This document shows positions 9,898 to 18,470 of a stretch of DNA of 34,431 nt, one piece after another. The DNA lies in the NCBI GenBank assembly GCA_903891315.1, contig CAITEF010000610.1, forward strand, positions 1 through 34,431, in the 5' to 3' direction. The position numbers and the translations under genes were made by a program. Source of the DNA: an uncultured Rhodospirillales bacterium. GTDB lineage: Bacteria; Pseudomonadota; Alphaproteobacteria; Acetobacterales; Acetobacteraceae. Position 1 is the stretch's first letter. Every line of letters starts with the position of its first letter. The notes under the pieces are model-generated. The model was not told the DNA's origin and did no database searches. It saw only the letters and a program-made list of their open reading frames with translations.

Positions 9898-11085
9898 ATG
9901 ACGATACGCGCATCTGCTCTTGCCGCCTTGCTGGCCGTCTCGTTGCTCGCCCGGCCCGCCCTGGCGCAGACCCCACCACTCGAACAGGCCTTGGCCGAGA
10001 TGCGCAACGACATCCAGGCCCGCGCCGACAACAAAGGCTATCCGATTGCGGGCATGGACCCGCAGGATGCGCGCGACGTGCTCGCCTCGATCCACAGCCT
10101 GGATCGTGACGAGTGGGCCGCCGCCTGGTCCGCCCGCGCCGACAAATACATCGCCACCGCGAAAGCGGCGACTGACACCACCGCCAAACGCGACGCCTAT
10201 CTCGCCGCATGGCGTCTCTACATGTTCGCCGCCTGGCCCGCCCGCACCTCGCCGGGCAAGGAGGCGGCGTATCACAAGGCCGCCGACGCCTATCGCGCCT
10301 ATGGCGTGCTGCTCGACCCGCCGGTCGAGGTGGTCCGCATTCCCTATGAGGGCAAGGAGATCGTCGGCTATCTCCGCCTGCCGAAAGGTGTGAACCCCGC
10401 GCCGGTGGTGATCGCGATGGGCGGGCTTGACGAGTTCAAGGAATATGAGGCGCTCGGCTTCGACAAGGGCGCTCTGGCGCATGGGCTTGGCGTGTTTGCG
10501 ATGGACATGCCGGGCGTGGGCGAATCGCCAGTGCCGATGGCGGTGGGCTCCGAGCGGGTGTTCTCGCGGGTGATCGACTATCTGGCCGGGCGAAAGGAGG
10601 TCGATGCCAACAAGATCGGCATCTATGGCGTCTCGGCGGGCGGCTATTGGTCGGCGTTGATGGCCTATGTCGAGCCCAAGCGCATCCGCGCGGCGGCGGC
10701 GTTCGGGGCACCGACGGATGGGTATTTCACCGAGGCGTGGCAACGCAAATCCTGGGGAACCAAGGAATATCTGTTCGGCCTGAAAGAGGCGCGGATGTTC
10801 GTCTATGGCACCAATGACGAGGCGGTGTTTCTGGAGCGTATATCGCATTTCTCGCTGAAGACCCGCGGCCTGCTCGACAAGCCCTCCGCCCCTTTGCTGC
10901 TCGGCAATGGGGCGAATGACACGCAAGTGCCGATTGCCGATCTCTATCTGCCGCTGACGGCCGGCTCGCCGAAATTCTCCTGGGTGAATCCCACCGGCGG
11001 GCATACCGGTCGCGGGCCGGGCTGGTCGGAGGAGCGGGTGAACAGCGAAGTCGTGGCCGCGTGGTTTGCCGGGCAGATGAAGTAG
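9898..11085 (+). CDS. Exported alpha/beta hydrolase (FrsA/DUF1100-like esterase)
   Basis: Signal peptide MTIRASALAALLAVSLLARPALAQ; nucleophile elbow GVSAGGYW; C-terminal GGHTGRGPGWSEERVNSEV. Start trimmed from 9793. Confidence 0.82.
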   Translation: MTIRASALAALLAVSLLARPALAQTPPLEQALAEMRNDIQARADNKGYPIAGMDPQDARDVLASIHSLDRDEWAAAWSARADKYIATAKAATDTTAKRDAYLAAWRLYMFAAWPARTSPGKEAAYHKAADAYRAYGVLLDPPVEVVRIPYEGKEIVGYLRLPKGVNPAPVVIAMGGLDEFKEYEALGFDKGALAHGLGVFAMDMPGVGESPVPMAVGSERVFSRVIDYLAGRKEVDANKIGIYGVSAGGYWSALMAYVEPKRIRAAAAFGAPTDGYFTEAWQRKSWGTKEYLFGLKEARMFVYGTNDEAVFLERISHFSLKTRGLLDKPSAPLLLGNGANDTQVPIADLYLPLTAGSPKFSWVNPTGGHTGRGPGWSEERVNSEVVAAWFAGQMK

Positions 11086-11096
11086 GGGCGACGTAG

Positions 11097-11122
11097 GATG
11101 GGTAAGCGAAGCGCTACCCATC
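11097..11122. repeat. REP-like extragenic palindrome 1
   Basis: gatgggta-a-gcg-aag-cgc-tacccatc, preceded by gtag; 12 nt after the esterase stop codon. Confidence 0.7.
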
Positions 11123-11150
11123 GGTGGAGGGCAGAGCACACGTAACACCC

Positions 11151-11180
11151 GTAGCCCGCATAAGCGCAGCGCAATGCGGG
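11151..11180. repeat. REP-like extragenic palindrome 2
   Basis: gtag-cccgcat-aagcgcagcgca-atgcggg; same gtag prefix and aagcg(a/c)agcgc centre as palindrome 1. Confidence 0.7.
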
Positions 11181-11231
11181 ACCAGCCCACGCCCCATTTC
11201 GATAATTACCCGGAACAATCTAGTCGCAACT

Positions 11232-11783
11232 CTACGCGGCGCACAAACCAGCTTTTCTAAAAACCACCAGACGCACCTGACACAGAATCCGATAAGCCGA
11301 CGAAACCCGGCCACAGCCCGGCGTCAGGTGCCACGTGCGCGCATCGAATAGAGGCATGGCATGCTGCGGCGCGCGCGTGATCGTGGACCGCTCAACCGCC
11401 ACCGCGCGACGCAATGTCGGCAAGCCGCTCCCCGCGTATTTGGCGGAAGCCGGAGATATTGGCCGCCGAGGCCCCTCCAACCCAAACCCAGCCTCCAGCC
11501 AGCCGAACCGGCAAGGCGTTGCTTCGGCGTGACCAAAATTGCTGACGGCGGCCTGGCGCGAAGCCACCCCCAGCTCTCCCGCCTGGCCAAAACGTCCCGC
11601 CCGAAACATCTGCAGCATTTGCTCGATCTGTGTGGCGACCCGCCCGAACCAGCGAGAGATCAGCCACCCCAGCACGGCCTGCAGCCCCCACCCCGCCAAC
11701 GCAGCAGGCGCCGCCCGCAGCAGCGCAGGCAAATCTGCCGCGGCGTCCGGCTCTTGGTGGAGAAGGGGGTGAGTGAGTTCCAT
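11232..11783 (-). pseudogene. Possible decayed Ala/Arg-rich protein gene
   Basis: N-terminus of the minus ORF looks protein-like (LQAVLGWLISRWFGRVATQIEQMLQMFRAGRFG), then composition degrades; overlapping minus frames are also open. No family assigned. Confidence 0.25.
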
Positions 11784-12072
11784 CGGCCATCAAACACCAT
11801 AAATATTGGCAGGATACAAGAAAAAAGAACATAGCAGGAACATTTTAACGATCTATCACGCATCGCCTCTGCCTCCGAGCGGCATCGCTGGCCAGCGCAG
11901 CGCAGACCAGTGAAGGAATGGGGCTGGGTAAAGAGATAGGACGATCCAGCACACAAATCTTGTGATCCCCCGTAGTCTGACGCGACTCGAGCCGACGGAG
12001 CATCATTGTTGATGGCACATGCCTAGTCACAGTTGAATCGTGATCAGACGTGTGCACGACAGGAATCTCAAA

Positions 12073-13041
12073 ATGAGCAAAAGTCCCAAGCGCGTGAACA
12101 GCGGTATCCGTCATGGCATTGGCGAGTGGTACGGGCATGACATCATGAGCTTGAGCGCCGACAAACGAAAATAGCTTGCAAATTACGCAAAATCATCCAC
12201 AAATTCTTTCAAATACAAATGCAAATTTAGACCCGATAAGTATTGCAATAAAAAAGGCGGCGTCTGCACAATCCGCCCCTATACATCGAGCCCCTCTTAC
12301 ACGTCATCCTATGACGTTGCCATTCCACTATCGGGCGATGACGGACAGTTGATCTCCGTTTGTCCAAACCGATTTTATGAAGGCCGTTTAGTTTTTAAAC
12401 ATGCTTCTGAAGTCGTCATGAAACAGCAAACCTTTACGCAGGTCACCGAAGTCGGTTTTCTTGAAGGTGAAGCAGAGGAAGGCGACGAAAAAGGAGGGGA
12501 TGTAGGCCGGATTGACATGGTGCTCGTCGGAGAAAGAACCTCCGAAGACGCGCCACTGAATTGGCTCGCTCTTGAAATCCAAGCTGTATATTTCAGTGGT
12601 AAGGAGATGGGTGTAGAATTTGATCCGTATATCTCAAATAACTCTGACGAACTTATATTCCCACAAGGAAAGCGCCGTCCCGATTTCAGAAGTTCTGGCC
12701 CCAAGCGCCTCATGCCTCAACTCCAAATCAAGGTTCCGACGCTTCGGAGGTGGGGGAAAAAGATGGTTGTTGTCGTTGATAGACCATTCTTTAACTCATT
12801 GGGTGAAATGGACCGCGTCTCCGACATTTCCAACGGAGACATCGTTTGGATTATCGTCCGTTTCGAAAAAGACGTCGAGACAGGACTTACGATCCAGGTG
12901 GATGAAGTCAGGACAACCACGTTAGAGCGCGCTGTCGAGGGTCTTACAGGTGGCAAGCCGATTCCACTCTCCGATTTTGATTCTCGTATAAGTGAGAAAA
13001 TTGTACGAGAAATCAAATCCGGAACATTGGGAACTATTTAA
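12073..13041 (+). pseudogene. NotI-like type II restriction endonuclease interrupted by in-frame amber codon at 12172-12174
   Basis: Frame translation MSKSPKRVNSGIRHGIGEWYGHDIMSLSADKRK*LANYAKSSTNSFKYKCKFRPDKYCNKKGGVCTIRPYTSSPSYTSSYDVAIPLSGDDGQLISVCPNRFYEG..., continuing into the listed 12349-13041 ORF. Four Cys as KC/YC/GVC/VCPNR and LEIQ motif match the NotI layout; RBS aggaa 9 nt before the ATG. Confidence 0.8.
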
Positions 13042-14323
13042 ACCTCTTTATACCTAATTTTTCGGACTGTATGTGTTCTTTTATTTGATCAGCAATTGCT
13101 TTTGCCATCAGGACAGGGACGGCATTGCCAACCTGTTCATACTGCGACACGCGTGCACCCATGAACCGGTAGGAGTCTGGGAATGATTGGAACCGTGCCG
13201 CTTCACGAACCGTAAGAGTCCGGTCCTGGTCCGGCAAAAAAACTGTGCCCCAATGTGGGTCGCACTTGGTCATGACAGTTCCAGCTAGCTGATCAGGATG
13301 AAGCCTTCCATACCGCTTCGTATGATCTGAGCGTCGAGCACGTTGCATACCCTTCGGCAGAAGATCGAATGGGATGTCTCGCCAAGAACCGCCCGGCTTC
13401 ACGTGCTTCATGCGTTCACTGTTCTGACGCGACAGTTTAGCCGCAAAATGATTGAACGTTACGCTCTCTGCATTGCGCAACTGTCGAGCATATTCGCTGT
13501 GAGGCTCCGATGTATATCCAACGACTTCAGCCCCCTCCCCCCGTAGAAGACGGGGCAAGTCACCAATAGCCTGATTCACCGTAACAGCCGGACGTAGGCA
13601 AGGCCGGTCCTTTTCCGTCAGTTGGAAGGTCATCGTTCCACCTCCCCGGAAGTTCGCACGACCGGACGCAAAATGTGTTGGTTCAGGATGCGCAAGCTCC
13701 CCCTGCCGCGAACCAAGCAGGATCATGCGCCAGCGCTCTTGAGGAACGCCATAGTGGGCCGAAAATAGAATCTTGGAGCTAACGTTATATCCAAGCCGCC
13801 CAAATATTTGAACTATGAGCCGATAAACGTTGCCGTCTCCAATGGAAAACAAGCCGGGGACATTTTCAAATAAAAACGTCTTCGGTTCGAACTCTTCTAG
13901 AAATCTTGCGTAGTGTGTGAACAGTTTATTGCGCGGGTCCGCAAGAAAGCGCTCAGGAGCATTGATCGAGAACCCCTGGCACGGAGGCCCGCCAACCAGG
14001 ACGTCTAGCTCGCCACGTTTTAAGCCCAAGAGAGATCTGATCTCAGATGGGTCAATCTGCTCAATTGGGCGACAATCGGCGGTGGCACCAGGGTGGTTGA
14101 ACCGGAATGTCTCGATTGCTTCCGGCATGATGTCGTTGCCATAAAGGCACGTATAGCCCGCCTGCCGAAAGCCCTCTGTGATCCCACCAGCACCGCAGAA
14201 CAAATCAAGCGTCTTCAGCCGTTCACCGAGCTGGCCACGGGACGGTCGCGCGGAATCAGCGTGGTTCTTTCGTCTCAAGTCCAGCGAGACAACGACATCG
14301 TCAGCCATCAAATGGCCTCCCAT
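13034..14323 (-). CDS. C5-cytosine DNA methyltransferase (modification subunit of the R-M pair)
   Basis: Motif I LDLFCGAGGITEGF; motif IV GGPPCQGFS; motif VI ENVPG; motif VIII PQERWRMILLGSR; motif X QVGNAVPVLMAKAIA. Start may be 14323 or 14308. Confidence 0.97.
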   Translation of the reverse strand: MGGHLMADDVVVSLDLRRKNHADSARPSRGQLGERLKTLDLFCGAGGITEGFRQAGYTCLYGNDIMPEAIETFRFNHPGATADCRPIEQIDPSEIRSLLGLKRGELDVLVGGPPCQGFSINAPERFLADPRNKLFTHYARFLEEFEPKTFLFENVPGLFSIGDGNVYRLIVQIFGRLGYNVSSKILFSAHYGVPQERWRMILLGSRQGELAHPEPTHFASGRANFRGGGTMTFQLTEKDRPCLRPAVTVNQAIGDLPRLLRGEGAEVVGYTSEPHSEYARQLRNAESVTFNHFAAKLSRQNSERMKHVKPGGSWRDIPFDLLPKGMQRARRSDHTKRYGRLHPDQLAGTVMTKCDPHWGTVFLPDQDRTLTVREAARFQSFPDSYRFMGARVSQYEQVGNAVPVLMAKAIADQIKEHIQSEKLGIKRFK

Positions 14324-14500
14324 CGGAATAACATCAAAGTTTTAGCCAAACGCCCGATTCGGGTCATGTATTTCTCATCGGGGCATTGGGCCAGAACCGT
14401 GGCACCAACGTACCAAGCCATTCATTGAGAATTGGTCAATGCGCCCCCTCAGCCTCAGCAACCGTGGGGAGGCAAAGGAGCACAATCCATCGCGTGCCCG

Positions 14501-14929
14501 TCACCGCGTCATCGGGCTTCCATCCGCATTCACCCCCATGTCGAGGTGATCCATGTCCTCTGGGATGCCGAGCCAAGGGTGTTTGCTCTCCTCCCACACC
14601 GACCGCACCGGGGCGGGAAGGGTTGGATCGGCGAAACATCCAACCGCGACGCCAATTGAGTCCGGTCGCTTGTCACCCTTCCAGTAGACCGACGTCCCGC
14701 AGTTCGGGCAGAAATGAAAATGGATGGCGAAGCCCGAGGCGGACATCCTCGAATAAACGCTGCTCGCCCCCTCCGCGCGCACCTGCTCGGTGGAGAAATA
14801 CGCGCCCGCATGAACAATCGAGCCGGTGCGGCGCTGGCACGCCTGGCAATGGCACAACAGGGCGGTGAAATGATCGGCGGTGACCGTCACCCGCAATGAA
14901 CCGCAATGACATTGCGCAATGCGTTCCAT
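14501..14929 (-). CDS. GFA family protein (glutathione-dependent formaldehyde-activating enzyme-like, Zn-binding)
   Basis: QCHCGSLRVTV, LLCHCQACQRRTGS, HFCPNCGTSVYWKGDKRPDSIGVAVGCFADP. Confidence 0.92.
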   Translation of the reverse strand: MERIAQCHCGSLRVTVTADHFTALLCHCQACQRRTGSIVHAGAYFSTEQVRAEGASSVYSRMSASGFAIHFHFCPNCGTSVYWKGDKRPDSIGVAVGCFADPTLPAPVRSVWEESKHPWLGIPEDMDHLDMGVNADGSPMTR

Positions 14930-14951
14930 GATGCCCCTCCCCTGATGCGCC

Positions 14952-15881
14952 CTACTCGTTCATCATCACCCGAACATGCGCCGCCGCACTCACAGCCAAG
15001 GCGTTGAGATCGTAGCCGCCCTCCAGCAACGACACCATCCGCCCGCCGCAATGACACCGCGCCACCCGCAGCAACTCGCCGGTCAACCAGGCGAAATCCG
15101 CCGTCTCCACCCGCAACTGCGCCAGCGGGTCGGCCTTGTGGGCGTCGAACCCGGCTGAGACAATGATCAACTCCGGCGCAAAGGCGTCCAGCGCGGGCAA
15201 AATCGTATCCGCCCAAGCCGCCCGGAACGCGTCGCTGGCCGAGCCCGGTGCAATCGGCGCGTTGACGATGTTGCCGCGCCCGGTCTCATACGCGTCGCCG
15301 GTGCCGGGATAGCAGGGGAATTGGTGCGAGGAGCAGTAAAACACGTTCTCGTCCGCCTCGAAAATATCCTTGCTGCCATTGCCGTGATGAACGTCGAAAT
15401 CAACAATCGCAACGCGCTTCAGGCCCCATTGCGCCTGGGCATGGCGGGCGGCGATGGCGGCGTTGGCGAAGAAGCAGAACCCCATCGCCTTCGCGCGTTC
15501 GGCATGGTGTCCCGGCGGGCGAGTGGCGGAAAACGCCTGCCGCGCCCAGCCCTCCATCACCGCATCCACCCCCATCACCGCACCACCTGCCGAACGCAAT
15601 GCGGCCTCGGCGGAGCCAGCACTCATCACCGTGTCCCCATCGATCTCATGCATCTCACCCGGTTGCGGACGGATCGAGAGGATGTGATCGATATGGGCTT
15701 TGGGGTGGACGCGGTTGAGCTGCTCAAAACTCGCCTGCGGGGCGAGTTCGCGCAGCAGCGAGACAAATTCCTGGGTTTCCAGCGCGCGCAGCACGTGGCG
15801 CAGCCGGTCGGGGCATTCGGGGTGCCACATGCCGGTGTCGTGTTCGAGGCAGGCGGGGTGAGTGATCAAGGCGACAGTCAT
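14952..15881 (-). CDS. Histone deacetylase family protein
   Basis: HPECPDRLRHVLRAL, ATRPPGHHAERAKAMGFCFFANAAIAARHA, VAIVDFDVHHGNGSKDIFE, IIVSAGFDAHKADPL. Start trimmed to MTVALITHPACLEHDTG. Confidence 0.95.
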   Translation of the reverse strand: MTVALITHPACLEHDTGMWHPECPDRLRHVLRALETQEFVSLLRELAPQASFEQLNRVHPKAHIDHILSIRPQPGEMHEIDGDTVMSAGSAEAALRSAGGAVMGVDAVMEGWARQAFSATRPPGHHAERAKAMGFCFFANAAIAARHAQAQWGLKRVAIVDFDVHHGNGSKDIFEADENVFYCSSHQFPCYPGTGDAYETGRGNIVNAPIAPGSASDAFRAAWADTILPALDAFAPELIIVSAGFDAHKADPLAQLRVETADFAWLTGELLRVARCHCGGRMVSLLEGGYDLNALAVSAAAHVRVMMNE

Positions 15882-16114
15882 GCAGCGTCGGCTTTCTTGC
15901 GAATGACGAAGTTGAACACGCCCGCGTCCTCGCTCATCGCGAGCAATGAATGCCCGGATTCGCGGCAGAACGCCTGCATGTCGGCAATCGCCGCCCGGTC
16001 GGTGGCGAGCACACGCAGACGCTCGCCCGGTGCGAGGCCGCGCAGAACCTTGTTGGTGCGCAACACAGGCAACGGGCAGCTCATGCCCTTCACATCCAGA
16101 ACCGTCTCGGCCAT
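15878..16114 (-). CDS. TusA-like sulfurtransferase
   Basis: LDVKGMSCPLPVLRTNKVLRGLAPGERLRVLATDRAAIADMQAFCRESGH; CPxP signature. Confidence 0.93.
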   Translation of the reverse strand: MAETVLDVKGMSCPLPVLRTNKVLRGLAPGERLRVLATDRAAIADMQAFCRESGHSLLAMSEDAGVFNFVIRKKADAA

Positions 16115-16202
16115 TGCGATCTTCGTCCGTTAGCCCCCAAGCGCGCAGTTTGGCGGTGCGATCACGGTTGAGCAAGACGCATCGGCGGGGCACAGTGCCG
16201 CC

Positions 16203-17111
16203 ATGAGCACCTATGATTTCCGCATTGGCATCGATCTCGGCGGCACCAAGATCGAATGCATCGCCCTCGGACGCGACGGCCAGGAGGCGATGCGCCACCG
16301 CGTCGCCACCCCCAAAGGCTATCCCGCCACGCTCGACGCCATCGCAGCCCTGGTGGGGGAGACCGAGCAGAAGCTCGGCGGGCGCGGCTCGGTGGGCGTC
16401 GGCATTCCCGGCGTGGTCTCGCCGGTGACCGGGCTGGTGAAAAACGCCAATTCGATCGCCCTCAATGGCAACCGGTTCGATGCCAACCTCGCCGCGAAAC
16501 TGGGCCGTCCGGTGAAAGTGGCCAATGACGCCAATTGCTTCGCCCTCTCCGAGGCCTCCGACGGCGCGGGGCGTGGGCATGGCGTGGTGTTCGGCGTCAT
16601 CGTCGGCACTGGTTGCGGGTCGGGGATCGTCGTGCAGGGGCAGGTGTTGAATGGCCGCAACGCGGTGGCAGGCGAGTGGGGCCACACCCCCCTGCCCTGG
16701 CCACGCGCCGACGAATTGCCCGGCACCGAATGCTGGTGCGGCCATCGCAACTGCCTGGAAACCTGGATCGCTGGCCCCTCCTTGGCGCGCGATTGCGACG
16801 GTCCGGGTTCAAGCGACGCGTCCGGCATTCCGGCGCGGGCGGCCTCCGGTGAGGCGAAGGCGGCGGCGGCCTTGGATCGTCACGCGGATCGGATGGCGCG
16901 CGGGCTTGCGGTGATCGTCAATGTGCTGGACCCGGATGTGATCGTGCTGGGCGGCGGGTTGTCGAACATGGAGCATCTCTATGTCGAGCTGCCCAAGCGG
17001 TTGAAACAATACGTGTTTTCCGATTTCGTCGACACGCCGGTGGTCAAGAACATGCACGGCGATTCGTCGGGCGTGCGCGGTGCGGCGTGGCTGTGGCCGA
17101 CACCGGCGTAA
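16203..17111 (+). CDS. ROK family sugar kinase (fructokinase-like)
   Basis: GIDLGGTKIECIAL, GIPGVVSPVTGLVKNANS, VANDANCFALSEA, GTGCGSGIVV, GEWGHTPLPW, CWCGHRNCLETWIAGPSL. Confidence 0.93.
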   Translation: MSTYDFRIGIDLGGTKIECIALGRDGQEAMRHRVATPKGYPATLDAIAALVGETEQKLGGRGSVGVGIPGVVSPVTGLVKNANSIALNGNRFDANLAAKLGRPVKVANDANCFALSEASDGAGRGHGVVFGVIVGTGCGSGIVVQGQVLNGRNAVAGEWGHTPLPWPRADELPGTECWCGHRNCLETWIAGPSLARDCDGPGSSDASGIPARAASGEAKAAAALDRHADRMARGLAVIVNVLDPDVIVLGGGLSNMEHLYVELPKRLKQYVFSDFVDTPVVKNMHGDSSGVRGAAWLWPTPA

Positions 17112-18355
17112 CCCCCGGCCTCTGCCGCGATTGCGGTGAACGCGCCGGGTCCGGGCCGATCTGTGCCAGTTGCGGCTCGCGACGCGTCGTGCGCCACAAC
17201 CAGATTTTCAAGTTGCACATCGCCCATATCGATTGCGACGCCTTTTTCGCCAGTTGCGAGAAACGGGGTCGCCCGGAATTGGCGGCGCGCCCCGTGGTGG
17301 TCGGCGGCGGCACGCGCGGCGTGGTGGCAGCGGCCTGCTATGTGGCGCGGATGTATGGCATCCGCTCCGCCATGCCGATGTTCAAGGCCCAGGCCGCCTG
17401 CCCCGATCTGGTGGTGATCAAGCCGGATTTCCCAAAATATGTCGCAGCCTCGCGCCAGATCAGGCGAATGATGGAGGATCTCACCCCGCTGGTACAGCCG
17501 CTCTCGATTGACGAGGCTGTGCTCGATCTGCGTGGTACCGAAGACCTCCACGGCGCCCCACCCGCCGTGATGCTCGCCCGGTTTGCCATGCGAGTGGAGC
17601 GCGAGGTCGGCGTCACCATCTCCATCGGCCTCGCCCACAACCGGCTGATGGCCAAGATCGCCGCCGGGCGAGACAAGCCGCGCGGGTTCTGCGTCATCGG
17701 CGACGAGGCGGCGGAGATTCTTGCCCCCGAATCTGTGCGTCGCCTGCCCGGTATCGGTCCGGCGCAGGAGAAAAAGCTCGCCTCGCTCGGCCTGACCCGG
17801 CTCGGCCAGTTGCAGGGGCTCAGCGAGGGCGAGGCGCGGCGGATGCTCGGCCCGGATGGCTGGGGATTGTGCGAGCGGGCGCGCGGGATTGATCGCCGCA
17901 TCGTCGATCCCAGGCGCGAGACCAAATCGATCTCGGCGGAGACCACCTTCGAGTCCGATCTCGCCGATCAGCCAGCGTTGGAGCGCAAATTGTGGTTCCT
18001 CTGCGAGAAACTCGGCCGCCGGCTGCGCGAGGCGGGGTTCGCCGCCGGTGGTGTCACGCTGAAACTCAAAACCGCCCAATTCGCCAGCCGCACCCGCGCC
18101 CAACGCCTGCCCTCCCCCACCCAATTGCCGGATCGGCTCTTCGCCTGCGCGCGCGGATTGCTGGCGCGTGAGGTGGACGGCACGCGGTTTCGGCTGATCG
18201 GCATTGGCGCATCGACGCTGATGCCGGGCGAGAGCGCGGACCAACCCGATCTCGCCGACCCGGATTCCCAGCGACAGGTCGCCGCGCAGAAGGCGATTGA
18301 TGCGCTGCGTGCAAAATTCGGCGCGGGAAGTGTCATGAAAGGGCGGAGTCTTTAG
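17087..18355 (+). CDS. dinB: DNA polymerase IV with N-terminal Zn-ribbon-like extension
   Basis: Y-family motifs HIDCDAFFASCEKR, SIDEAVLDL, GLAHNRLMAKIAAGRDKPRG; N-terminal CRDCGERAGSGPICASCG. GTG start; 25-bp overlap with the ROK gene. Confidence 0.94.
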   Translation: MAVADTGVTPGLCRDCGERAGSGPICASCGSRRVVRHNQIFKLHIAHIDCDAFFASCEKRGRPELAARPVVVGGGTRGVVAAACYVARMYGIRSAMPMFKAQAACPDLVVIKPDFPKYVAASRQIRRMMEDLTPLVQPLSIDEAVLDLRGTEDLHGAPPAVMLARFAMRVEREVGVTISIGLAHNRLMAKIAAGRDKPRGFCVIGDEAAEILAPESVRRLPGIGPAQEKKLASLGLTRLGQLQGLSEGEARRMLGPDGWGLCERARGIDRRIVDPRRETKSISAETTFESDLADQPALERKLWFLCEKLGRRLREAGFAAGGVTLKLKTAQFASRTRAQRLPSPTQLPDRLFACARGLLAREVDGTRFRLIGIGASTLMPGESADQPDLADPDSQRQVAAQKAIDALRAKFGAGSVMKGRSL

Positions 18356-18470
18356 CGCCGTTCTTTGATCGTCATTGGTGTGCGAGGCAACACGACGACG
18401 GGAAAGCATGGTGGGTTGCCTACGTCAGCCTTACTGATAATCTGATAAAAACCACCCGAGGACGCCCACA

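Noticed and set aside
9715-11190. 491-aa minus-strand ORF opposite the esterase
   Set aside because: Shadow ORF; the plus-strand protein has a signal peptide and GxSxGG nucleophile elbow.
11845-12138. 97-aa minus ORF at the island left border
   Set aside because: Overlaps the RBS and N-terminus of the endonuclease gene; no recognisable protein features.
12349-13041. Endonuclease ORF as listed, starting at TTG 12349
   Set aside because: In-frame coding sequence with conserved motifs continues upstream to 12175 and, beyond a single TAG, to ATG 12073; TTG 12349 lacks an obvious RBS.
16979-18409. 476-aa minus-strand ORF opposite dinB
   Set aside because: Shadow ORF over clear DinB motifs.
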